DNA from: Sphingomonas ginsenosidimutans | Lineage (GTDB): Bacteria > Pseudomonadota > Alphaproteobacteria > Sphingomonadales > Sphingomonadaceae | Direction of reading: 5' to 3' | NCBI RefSeq assembly: GCF_002374835.1 | Contig: NZ_NWVD01000006.1 | Location: 62,001-126,000, forward strand | Length of the DNA stretch: 64,000 nt | Program-made: the position numbers and the translations under genes | The notes under the pieces: generated by a model | What the model was told of the DNA's origin: nothing | The model's database searches: none | The model's input: the letters and a program-made list of their open reading frames with translations, nothing else | In this document: in pieces, positions 8,443 through 16,381 of the stretch | How positions within the stretch are numbered: position 1 is the stretch's first letter | Layout of the letters: every line of letters begins with the position of its first letter

Positions 8443-10104
8443 CTATCGCCGCAGCAGGCCGCCCAGCACGCCGCGCATCACCTGGCCCAGCAGGCCGCCG
8501 CCGGACCTGCCGCGGCCCGACCCCAGCACCGCCTTGGTCACCTCGTTCGCCACCGTCCGCCCGATCGCGGAGGAGGCGGAGCGGGTGGCGGAGGTCATCG
8601 CCTTGCTCCACGGGTTGTTCGCCGCCTCGCGCTCGGCGGCGCGGCGGGCGCGGTCGTCCTCGCGCGCCTGGCGGTCGGCGTCGCGCTGCGCGGCGATGCG
8701 CACGCGTTCGGCGTCCCTGGCGGCCTTCGCCTGCTCCTTTGCGGCGAGCGCGGCGGCCTTGTCCGCTTCGTCCTGCGCCCGGGCGGCGGCGACCGCGGCG
8801 GCGGCCTCCTGCGTCTTGGCGGCCAGCAGTTCCTCGGCCGAATCGCGATCGACGATCGTGTCGTATTTGGCGCCGATCGCGTCGGTCTGGATCAGCACGC
8901 GGCGTTCCTCGGGCGTGACCGGTCCGACGCGGCTGGCGGGTGGGCGGATCAGCGTGCGCTCGACCGGCGCGGGCGCGCCATCGGGCTGGAGCAGCGAGAC
9001 CAGCGCCTCGCCGGTCTTCAGCTGGGTGATCGCGCTCGCCACGTCGACCGCCGGATTGGGGCGGAAGGTCTGCGCCGCGGCGCTGACCGCTTTCTGGTCG
9101 CGCGGGGTGAAGGCGTTCAGCTTGTGCTGGATGCGGTTGCCGAGCTGCCCGGCGACCTTGTCGGGGATGTCGATCGGGTTCTGGGTGATGAAATAGACGC
9201 CGACGCCCTTCGACCGGATCAGCCGGACGACCTGCTCGATCTTGTCCATCAGCGCATCGGGCGCGTCGTCGAACAGCAGATGCGCTTCGTCGAAGAAGAA
9301 GCACAGCTTCGGCTGGTCGGGGTCGCCGACCTCCGGCAAATGTTCGAACAGTTCGGACAGCAGCCACAGCAGGAACGTCGAATACAGCTTCGGGCTGGCC
9401 ATCAGCCGGTCGGCCGCCAGCACGTTGACGAGACCGCGGCCCCGGTCGTCCACGCCGAACAGGTCGTCCAGATCGAGCGCGGGTTCGCCGAAGAAATGGT
9501 CGGCGCCCTGCGAGCGCAGCTGGAGCAGCGCGCGCTGGATCGCGCCGATCGACTGTTTGCCGACATTGCCATAGGTGACGGTCAGCTCGTCGGCGCGCTC
9601 CGCGCAATGCGCCAGCATCGCCTGCAGATCGTCCATGTCGATCAGCAGCAGTCCGTCCTGATCGGCGACGTGAAAGGCGATCGTCAGCACGCCTTCCTGC
9701 ACCTCGTTCAGCCCCATCAGCCGCGCGAGCAGCAGCGGCCCCATCTCGCTGACGGTGGTGCGGATCGGGTGACCCTGTTCGCCGTACAGGTCCCAGAACT
9801 GCACCGGCGTGTCGGCATAGGCCCAGTCGGTCATGCCAATCTGTGCGGCGCGCGCGGCGAAGATCGGATGCGTCTTGGCGGCCGGGGATCCGGCCATGGC
9901 GAGGCCGGACAGGTCGCCCTTCACATCGGCGACGAAGCAGGCGACGCCCGCGGCGGAAAAGCCCTCCACCACGCCCTGCAACGTCACCGTCTTGCCGGTG
10001 CCGGTCGCCCCGGCAATCAGCCCGTGGCGGTTGGCGCAGCGCAGGTCCAGCCGCTGCGGCGCCACGCCGCCCTCGCCAGCGCCGATGAAGATGCCGTCGC
10101 TCAC
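8443..10104 (-). CDS. HerA-like ATPase, DUF853 (YjgR type)
   Basis: 553-residue P-loop ATPase of the HerA/FtsK superfamily, DUF853. Walker A is GATGTGKT (about residues 32-39), Walker B FFFDEAHLLF (about 286-295), and the QNPIDIP region (about 325) matches the sensor part of the family. Residues about 430-510 form an Ala/Lys/Arg/Glu-rich coiled coil (AAKEQAKAARDAERVRIA), and a Gly/Arg-rich tail ends the protein. E. coli YjgR is the closest known type; its physiological role is not established. The gene is solitary, between a family A repeat and the degP terminator. Confidence 0.88.
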   Translation of the reverse strand: MSDGIFIGAGEGGVAPQRLDLRCANRHGLIAGATGTGKTVTLQGVVEGFSAAGVACFVADVKGDLSGLAMAGSPAAKTHPIFAARAAQIGMTDWAYADTPVQFWDLYGEQGHPIRTTVSEMGPLLLARLMGLNEVQEGVLTIAFHVADQDGLLLIDMDDLQAMLAHCAERADELTVTYGNVGKQSIGAIQRALLQLRSQGADHFFGEPALDLDDLFGVDDRGRGLVNVLAADRLMASPKLYSTFLLWLLSELFEHLPEVGDPDQPKLCFFFDEAHLLFDDAPDALMDKIEQVVRLIRSKGVGVYFITQNPIDIPDKVAGQLGNRIQHKLNAFTPRDQKAVSAAAQTFRPNPAVDVASAITQLKTGEALVSLLQPDGAPAPVERTLIRPPASRVGPVTPEERRVLIQTDAIGAKYDTIVDRDSAEELLAAKTQEAAAAVAAARAQDEADKAAALAAKEQAKAARDAERVRIAAQRDADRQAREDDRARRAAEREAANNPWSKAMTSATRSASSAIGRTVANEVTKAVLGSGRGRSGGGLLGQVMRGVLGGLLRR

Positions 10105-10125
10105 TCGTCACTCTCCCCACAGGCG

Positions 10126-10160
10126 AAAAGGGCCGCCGCATCCGATGATGCGACGGCCCC
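10126..10160 (-). terminator. Rho-independent terminator of degP
   Basis: Minus strand: GGGCCGTCGCATC-ATC-GGATGCGGCGGCCC followed by TTTT. One mismatch in a 13-bp stem. It sits about 20 bp past the degP stop and ends the hflK-hflC-degP transcript. Confidence 0.85.
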
Positions 10161-10181
10161 GATCACGGTGCAATGCGGCGC

Positions 10182-11723
10182 TTACTTGATCTTCACCGCC
10201 ATGAAGACGCCGCTGGTGCGCTGGCGCGTGATGTTCAGCAGCACCTGCGGCCGGCCCTGCGCCTTGGCCGCGGCGACGACGCGCGCGACGTCGGCGGCGG
10301 TGCGCACCGGCTGCGAGTTGATCGAGGAGATCACGTCGCCGCGCTTCAGCTTCTGCCCGGCGTCGCTGGACGGATCGACCGCGCTGACGACGACGCCCTG
10401 CACCGTCGAATCGACCCCGATCGCGCGCGCGATCTGCGGGGTCAGCGGTTGGACGGTGACGCCGATCGAGCTGGACGCGGGCGCGACCGCGCCTTCGTCA
10501 TCGTCGCCCGGCAGGCCGTCGTCATCGCTGCCGCCACCGGTGAGCGCGGCCATCTGGTCCTCCGGCGGGCGCGTCGCGACCGTGGCGGCGACCGTGGTCG
10601 GGCGACCGTCGCGGATCACATCCATGCGGATCGTCGAACCCGGCGCGGCATTGGCGACGAGGTAGGACAAGGTGCGGTCGGGCGTCACCGCCTGGCCGTT
10701 GATCGCGGTGACGACGTCGCCCTGGCGCAGCCCGGCCTTGGCACCCGGACCGCCCGGTTCGACCCGGCCGATGATCTCGCCCTTGTTCTTCGGCAGGCCC
10801 AGCGCCGCGGCGATATCGTCGTTCACCGGCTGGATGCCGACGCCGAGATAGCCGCGCTGGATCTTCTGACCCTTCATCAGCGTGTCGATGATCGGCTTCG
10901 CCTCGGTCGCGGGGATCGCGAAGCCGATGCCGATGTTGCCGCCCGACTGCGAATAGATCTGGCTGTTGATGCCGATCACCTCGCCGTTCAGGTTGAACAT
11001 CGGGCCGCCCGAATTGCCCTGGTTGATCGCGGCATCGGTCTGGATGAAGCTGTCGAACGGGCCGTTGCCGGTCGAACGGTGCACCGCCGAGACGATGCCC
11101 GCGGTGACCGTGCCGCCCAGTCCGAACGGCTGGCCGATCGCGACCACCCAGTCGCCGACACGCGCGCGTCCCGAATCGCCCATGCGCACGAACGGCAGCG
11201 GGGTGGGCGAATCGATCTTCAGCACCGCCAGGTCGGAGGTGGGATCGCGGCCGATCAGCCTGGCCTTGTATTCCTTGCGGTCCTGCAGCGTGACGGTGAT
11301 CGATTCGACCGTCGCGCCGCGCGCCGCCGGCGCGATAACGTGGTTGTTGGTGACGACATAGCCGTCCGCCGAGATCAGGAAGCCCGAACCGAGCGACTGC
11401 CCCTCACGCGTGACCGGCGCGCCGCCGCCCCCGCCGCCGAACTGGCCGAACAGGTCGCCGAACGGCGTGCCGGCGAACGGATTCGCCTGCTGCTGGACGG
11501 TGACCTTCTGGGTGGTGGAAATGTTGACGACCGCGGGTTGCAGCTTCGCAACCAGGTCCGCGAAGCTCATCGGCGCGCCGGCGCGCGGCGCGGCGGCGGC
11601 GATGCTGCCCGGTTCGTTCTGGGCGACTTGCGCGGTCGCCGGATTCTGCAGCGTCAGCGACGCGGCGGTGCCGCCGAGCAGAAGGGCGCCGGTAAGGGCG
11701 TAGGCGTAACGCACTTTTCTCAT
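10182..11723 (-). CDS. degP: Do-family periplasmic serine protease/chaperone
   Basis: 513-residue DegP/MucD-type protease for envelope protein quality control. A signal peptide (about residues 1-32, ending TATAQ-like NPATAQ) is followed by a trypsin-like domain with the triad His in TNNHVI, Asp in TSDLAVLKI and Ser in INQGNSGGPMF. A flexible glycine run lies in the LA-loop region (GQFGGGGGGAP). Two PDZ domains follow: RGYLGVGIQPV to about residue 370, and a second from SSIGVTVQPL to the end. An acidic linker (SDDDGLPGDDDE) separates them. ATG 11723 is used; a GTG at 11738 is in frame but has no ribosome site. It lies 136 bp after hflC on the same strand, a pairing common in alphaproteobacteria. 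Confidence 0.93.
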   Translation of the reverse strand: MRKVRYAYALTGALLLGGTAASLTLQNPATAQVAQNEPGSIAAAAPRAGAPMSFADLVAKLQPAVVNISTTQKVTVQQQANPFAGTPFGDLFGQFGGGGGGAPVTREGQSLGSGFLISADGYVVTNNHVIAPAARGATVESITVTLQDRKEYKARLIGRDPTSDLAVLKIDSPTPLPFVRMGDSGRARVGDWVVAIGQPFGLGGTVTAGIVSAVHRSTGNGPFDSFIQTDAAINQGNSGGPMFNLNGEVIGINSQIYSQSGGNIGIGFAIPATEAKPIIDTLMKGQKIQRGYLGVGIQPVNDDIAAALGLPKNKGEIIGRVEPGGPGAKAGLRQGDVVTAINGQAVTPDRTLSYLVANAAPGSTIRMDVIRDGRPTTVAATVATRPPEDQMAALTGGGSDDDGLPGDDDEGAVAPASSSIGVTVQPLTPQIARAIGVDSTVQGVVVSAVDPSSDAGQKLKRGDVISSINSQPVRTAADVARVVAAAKAQGRPQVLLNITRQRTSGVFMAVKIK

Positions 11724-11859
11724 GTCCTTCTCAATCACCCATTCAATGTAAGGAGGAACGATGCGTCATCCAGTGCCGGACGTGCGATGAACGCGGTTTG
11801 AATGTGAACGCATCGACAGCTGTTTCTGTCCCGGCCCGCCGTGGCGCGCCGGAACGACG

Positions 11860-12738
11860 TCAATTGCGTCCGCGCCCGTTGAATTCGCGCAGATAGGCGT
11901 TGTTCGGGCTCATGATGATGTTGGTCGATCCTTCCGGTGCCGGCCCGCCGTCCGCACCGAAGGTGTGGCGGTAGCTCTGCATCGCGCGATAGAAATCATA
12001 GAAATCGGCATCCTTGCTGAACGCGTCGGCATAGACGCGCGCGGCCTGCGCATCCGCTTCGGCGCGGACGATCTGCGCCTGCTTCTGCCCCTGCGCGCGG
12101 ATCGTGTTCGCTTCCTGCTGACGCGCGGTGCGCATCCGCTGGAGCGCGCTTTCCAGCGGGCTGCCCTCCGGCAGGTCGGCGTGCTTGATGCGCACGTCGA
12201 CGATCTCCGCGCCATATTGGCGGGCATAGCGTTGCAGTGACGCCTGGATCGCGTCCATCACCTTGCCGCGTTCCGGGCTGAGCAGCACCGAGAACGGCAC
12301 CTTGCCCAGTTCGTTGCGCAGCGCCGTGCCCAAGAGCGGGCGCAGCTGGTCGGCGACGCGCTCCTCTGTGTTCGACGTGCTGCCGGTCGAGGTCACCGCC
12401 TTCAGCGGATCGACGATGCGGAAGCGGGCGAAGGCATCGACGTTGAGCCGCAGCTGGTCGGTCGACAGCACCAGCGTGTTGTCGAGATCGGCGTCGAGCA
12501 CGCGCTTGTCGACCCACACGATCTTGTCGACGAACGGGATGCGCGCGATCACGCCAGCGCCGGTGTTGCCGATCGTCTGGCCCGGCTGCCACTGGTTGAC
12601 CAGCCGGATCGGGTTGTTGAGCCGCAGGACGACCGCCTGCTGCGTTTCGGGCACGATCGCGAAGGTCGCGGCCGCGAGGATGGCGACGATCAGCGCGGCG
12701 AAGCCGAGCGCGATCGGATGGCGGAACCAGTGCGGCAT
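11860..12738 (-). CDS. hflC: HflC, FtsH protease modulator
   Basis: 292-residue SPFH/prohibitin-type membrane protein. One N-terminal transmembrane helix (IALGFAALIVAILAAATFAI, about residues 9-28) anchors a periplasmic prohibitin domain with the NPIRLVNQWQPG and RIPFVDKIVWVDKRVLD motifs typical of HflC. The C-terminal half is a long helix rich in Ala/Arg/Gln (QKQAQIVRAEADAQAARVYA). With HflK it forms a cage around the FtsH protease and restrains its activity on membrane proteins. The start overlaps the hflK stop (TGATG). Confidence 0.95.
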   Translation of the reverse strand: MPHWFRHPIALGFAALIVAILAAATFAIVPETQQAVVLRLNNPIRLVNQWQPGQTIGNTGAGVIARIPFVDKIVWVDKRVLDADLDNTLVLSTDQLRLNVDAFARFRIVDPLKAVTSTGSTSNTEERVADQLRPLLGTALRNELGKVPFSVLLSPERGKVMDAIQASLQRYARQYGAEIVDVRIKHADLPEGSPLESALQRMRTARQQEANTIRAQGQKQAQIVRAEADAQAARVYADAFSKDADFYDFYRAMQSYRHTFGADGGPAPEGSTNIIMSPNNAYLREFNGRGRN

Positions 12739-13877
12739 CACCGCTGCCCCCCCTGCGCGGGCTGGGCGGGCTGGGTGGGGGCGGCGGGCGTGGTGGCATC
12801 GCCCTCGCCGGGTTCACGCAGGCGGCGGCCCTCGCCGAGCGGCAGATAGGGCGTCACGCCGGGCGTCTCCACGATCGTCTTGTCGGTCCTGGCCAGTACG
12901 GCCTCCATCGTCTCGTAATACATGCGGCGGCGCGTCACCTCGGGGGCGAGGCGATATTGCTCGTACACCTGGTTGAACGCCGACGCCTCGCCCTGCGCGC
13001 GCGCGATCACCTGCTGCGAATAGGAGCGCGCGTTGTTGAGGTTGCCGACCGCTTCCTGCTGCGCGGCGGTGACGGCGTTGAAATCGTCGGCCAGCTGGGG
13101 CGGGGCGGATGCCTGCTTGATCGACACGCCCTGGACGCGCACGCCCGCTTCGTAGCTGTCGAGGATTTCCTGCATCATCTGCGCCACGCGCGCCTCGATC
13201 GTGGTGCGGCCCGCGCCGATCGCCTCGTTCAGCGTGGTGGTGGCCAGTACCGCGCGCATCGCGCTTTCCGCGGTGGCGCGCACGGTTTCCTGCGGATCCT
13301 TGATCTCGAACACGTAGTCGCGCGGGTTGGAGACGCGCCAGCGCACGGTATAGGCCAGGTCGATGATGTTCTGGTCGCCGGTCAGCACCATCTCCCCGCC
13401 TTCCTGCGGGAATTCGTCGGTGCGTACCTGTTCGACGTCCACCTTCGTCACGTTGACGATCGGCGCGGGCAGGGTGAGGCGGATGCCCGGTTCGAGTTCG
13501 CCGGCGTAGCGCCCGAAATAGGTCACCACGCCGCGCTGCTGCGGGCCGATCTGGTGGAAGGACGTGAGCAGCAGCCACAGCCCGACCAGCAGCGCGATGC
13601 CGATCAGCCACAGCATCCGCGCGTTGGCGCCCGCCTGCCACTGCGGGCCGCCGCCACCGCCGAACCCGCCGCCGCCGTTGCCGCCGCCGCGCGCCTTCTT
13701 GAGGAATTCGTCGAGCGCGGTCGGCTTCGCCGCGGGGCGGCGCCCGCCGCCGGGGGGCGTCGACCACGGGTTGCGCGGGCCGGCACTGTCGTCCCCGCCG
13801 CCGCCCCATGGGCCATTGTCATTGTTGTCGGCGGCAAGGATGATCGGGCGCCGGAGCCAGCGTCGCAGGATGGTCAT
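12738..13877 (-). CDS. hflK: HflK, FtsH protease modulator
   Basis: 379-residue partner of HflC. The N-terminus is cytoplasmic and Gly/Pro-rich (DNNDNGPWGGGGDD, and a later run of glycines), as usual for HflK; one transmembrane helix follows (LWLIGIALLVGLWLLLTSF, about residues 92-110). The SPFH domain contains GVVTYFGRYAGELEPGIRL and VRTDEFPQEGGEMVLTGDQN, and the long C-terminal helix ends in a Pro/Gln-rich tail. The ATG at 13877 is chosen because upstream in-frame sequence lacks HflK features and a purine-rich site precedes it. Divergent from mrp with 67 bp between. Confidence 0.95.
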   Translation of the reverse strand: MTILRRWLRRPIILAADNNDNGPWGGGGDDSAGPRNPWSTPPGGGRRPAAKPTALDEFLKKARGGGNGGGGFGGGGGPQWQAGANARMLWLIGIALLVGLWLLLTSFHQIGPQQRGVVTYFGRYAGELEPGIRLTLPAPIVNVTKVDVEQVRTDEFPQEGGEMVLTGDQNIIDLAYTVRWRVSNPRDYVFEIKDPQETVRATAESAMRAVLATTTLNEAIGAGRTTIEARVAQMMQEILDSYEAGVRVQGVSIKQASAPPQLADDFNAVTAAQQEAVGNLNNARSYSQQVIARAQGEASAFNQVYEQYRLAPEVTRRRMYYETMEAVLARTDKTIVETPGVTPYLPLGEGRRLREPGEGDATTPAAPTQPAQPAQGGQR

Positions 13878-13944
13878 ATCCGCCTTTATAGGAGCGGCGC
13901 GCCCGAAAAACAGTGCCAAGCCGCACGAGCGCGCGTAACGGATC

Positions 13945-14895
13945 ATGTCCATGAGCGAAATGCAGGTGAAGGACGCGGTGCGCGCCGTCGCGGGCGACCG
14001 TGCGACGGTGCGGATCGAGGGGCAGCGGATCGGCGTGGTGGTCGATGCGACCGGGCTGGACGCGACCGCGCGCGACGCGCTGGAGGCGAGCGTGCGGATG
14101 GCCGCGTCGCTGCCCGGACATGAGGTGCGCGTGGTCGTCACCGCCGAGCGGGTGGCGCGGCGGATCGTCGCGGTCGCCAGCGGGAAGGGCGGGGTGGGCA
14201 AGTCGACGCTGTCCGCCAATCTGGCGATCGCGCTGGCGCGCGCCGGGCGGCGCACCGGGCTGGTCGATGCGGATATCTACGGCCCGTCGCAGCCGCGGCT
14301 GATGGCGGTGGAGGGCACCCGGCCGCAGGCGCGCGACAAGGTGCTGCTGCCGGTCGCGACGCCCTATGGCGTGCCGCTGCTGTCGATGGGGCAGCTGGTG
14401 GAGCCCGGCCGCGCGATCGCGTGGCGCGGGCCGATGACCGCGGGTGCGCTGGGCCAGCTGGTCGATGCCGACTGGGGCGCGACCGATACGCTGGTGGTCG
14501 ACCTGCCGCCGGGTACCGGCGATGTCCAGCTGACGATGGTGCAGAAACATCGCCCGGCCGGTGCGGTGATCGTATCGACGCCGCAGGACCTGGCGCTGAT
14601 CGACGCGCGCCGCGCGATCGACCTGTTCCAGAAGGCCGGCGTGCCGATCATCGGGCTGGTCGAGAACATGGCCGGCTATGCCTGCCCGCATTGCGGCGAG
14701 GTGTCGGACCCGTTCGGGCGCGGCGGCGCGGAGGCGGCGGCGGCGGAGGCGGGGATCGCGTTCCTGGGGCGCGTGCCGCTCGACATCGCGATCCGCACCG
14801 CATCGGACGCAGGGCAGCCGCCCGCGGCGACGGACGACGACCGCGTGTTCGCGCCGATCGCGGCGCAGGTGGCGGCGTGGCTGGCGGCGCATTGA
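13945..14895 (+). CDS. mrp: Mrp/ApbC iron-sulfur cluster carrier ATPase
   Basis: 316-residue ParA-family ATPase that carries Fe-S clusters to target proteins. A short N-terminal DUF59-type remnant (residues 1-70) precedes the deviant Walker A SGKGGVGKST (about 77-86), DADIYGPSQPRL switch region (about 107-118) and VVDLPPGTGDVQLT (about 186-199). The cluster-binding CPHC pair is at about residue 251. Shorter at the N-terminus than E. coli Mrp (369 residues). Promoter shared with the divergent hflKC operon. Confidence 0.93.
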   Translation: MSMSEMQVKDAVRAVAGDRATVRIEGQRIGVVVDATGLDATARDALEASVRMAASLPGHEVRVVVTAERVARRIVAVASGKGGVGKSTLSANLAIALARAGRRTGLVDADIYGPSQPRLMAVEGTRPQARDKVLLPVATPYGVPLLSMGQLVEPGRAIAWRGPMTAGALGQLVDADWGATDTLVVDLPPGTGDVQLTMVQKHRPAGAVIVSTPQDLALIDARRAIDLFQKAGVPIIGLVENMAGYACPHCGEVSDPFGRGGAEAAAAEAGIAFLGRVPLDIAIRTASDAGQPPAATDDDRVFAPIAAQVAAWLAAH

Positions 14896-15179
14896 CGCCG
14901 CGCCACGCAACCGGTGCGGTGGTGGCGCCCTATCCCCGGACGGGAGGGCCGTCATGCGAGAGGCGCCGGTCGCGGTGGCGCTGTCGGGACCTTCGGGTCC
15001 GGGCCAAAAATCGGTGTCCGGACCATCTGCCGGGTTCAGTGGGAATGTACGACCGGCATGCCGATATCGCCGTCCGCGCTGTTCGCATGGCGTAGGCGTC
15101 GAGCGGGGCGATCGCCGTCATCAAGGGGTTATACGCATGCGACATCCCGGGTGCCGAGCCACCACGTTCAGGGAGTTGC

Positions 15180-16313
15180 ATGGATATGACCGTTTCGGCC
15201 GGTTCGGCGCGTGTGAAGCATCGCGGCCGCCAGCTTCTGGCGCTGCTGTTTGCCATGCCGCTCATGCTTGGGGCGCGGTCCGCGCCGCACGCCGCGACCG
15301 TCGAGGGCCTGCCGGCGTCGCTTCGCATCGACCAGATGCGCGTTCTGGGATCGCACAACAGCTACAAGCCCTATCCCAATGCGGCGGCAGAGGCGCGCAT
15401 TCGCGCGCTTGCCCCCGCGGAATGGGAAGCGTTGGCTTATGGCCATCCTTCGCTGGAGACGCAGCTGACGCTGGGGCTGCGGCAGATCGAGATCGACGTC
15501 GCGCCCGATCCGGTCGGAGGCCTTTATGCCGAACCCTATCTGATGACGACGCCGGAATCCCGCGCCGCGATGACCGCGCCGGGAGCCAAGGTATTGCATA
15601 TCGCGGGCCTCGATGTCGCCAGCCATTGCCTGACCTTCCGCGCCTGTCTCGACACGTTGCGGCGCTGGTCGGATGCCCATCCCGACCATCTGCCGATCAC
15701 GGTGCTGGTCAATGCAGCGGCATTTGAACCCGCCCCCGGTCGGTGGCCGCATGCCGCGCGCTTCGATGCGGCCGGGCTCGACGCACTCGACGCCGATCTG
15801 GCGGCGGTGATCGGGCGCGACCACATCATCACGCCCGATGCGGTGCGCGGTCTCGATGCCACGCTTGCCGCCGCGATCCGTGCGCATCGCTGGCCGCGCC
15901 TGGCGGATGCGCGGGGCCGGTTTCTGTTCGTGCTGGATGGTTCGGACGCCTATGAAGACCTGTACCGCACCGGGCATCCTTCGCTGCGCGGACGGTTGAT
16001 GTTCGGATATTATCCGGAGGATGCCCCGGAAGCGTCGGTCTTCAACATTCAGGACGCCCGCCGGGAAGGCGCGCATATTCGCCAGCTGGTATCGGCGGGC
16101 TTCCTGGTGCGTACCCGTGCCGATGCCGACACGCGCGAAGCACGGGCGAAGGACCGCAGTCGGCTCGACGCGGCGATCGCATCGGGCGCGCAGTTCGTCA
16201 GCACCGATTATTATGACGGCGCCCCCGATCCGGCCAACTTCGGCTATCGCGCGGCCTTGCCGGGCGGGTGGCATGACTGCGATCCCGTCACCGCCCCACG
16301 CTGCGCACACTGA
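15180..16313 (+). CDS. Secreted Ca2+-dependent PI-PLC-like phosphodiesterase
   Basis: 377-residue secreted protein resembling the phosphatidylinositol-specific phospholipase C1-like (PI-PLC-C1) family. After a signal peptide (LLALLFAMPLMLGA, cleaved near residue 38) the TIM-barrel starts with RVLGSHNSYKPYP, containing the first catalytic His, then LGLRQIEIDVAPDP, the usual Glu/Asp metal ligands, and VLHIAGLDVASHC with the second His. The C-terminus has STDYYDGAPDPANFGYRAALPGG, typical of the family. Expected to release inositol phosphates or glycerophospho-compounds outside the cell. A GGGAG site precedes the ATG. It converges on the TonB receptor gene. Confidence 0.8.
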   Translation: MDMTVSAGSARVKHRGRQLLALLFAMPLMLGARSAPHAATVEGLPASLRIDQMRVLGSHNSYKPYPNAAAEARIRALAPAEWEALAYGHPSLETQLTLGLRQIEIDVAPDPVGGLYAEPYLMTTPESRAAMTAPGAKVLHIAGLDVASHCLTFRACLDTLRRWSDAHPDHLPITVLVNAAAFEPAPGRWPHAARFDAAGLDALDADLAAVIGRDHIITPDAVRGLDATLAAAIRAHRWPRLADARGRFLFVLDGSDAYEDLYRTGHPSLRGRLMFGYYPEDAPEASVFNIQDARREGAHIRQLVSAGFLVRTRADADTREARAKDRSRLDAAIASGAQFVSTDYYDGAPDPANFGYRAALPGGWHDCDPVTAPRCAH

Positions 16314-16323
16314 CCCCCGGCAT

Positions 16324-16358
16324 AAAAAGGGGCGGCCGGCATTGCGCCGACCGCCCCC
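16324..16358 (-). terminator. Rho-independent terminator of the TonB receptor gene
   Basis: Minus strand: GGGGCGGTCGGC-GCAAT-GCCGGCCGCCCC, then TTTTT. A 12-bp stem with one mismatch, between the converging PI-PLC and receptor genes. The T-run is only on the minus side; the same stem could partly stop the PI-PLC transcript. Confidence 0.8.
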
Positions 16359-16381
16359 GGGCGGGTCACAGGACCGTCCGA

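Noticed and set aside
14914..15189. 91-codon frame between mrp and the PI-PLC gene
   Set aside because: No ribosome site, overlaps the PI-PLC start, composition like noncoding DNA.
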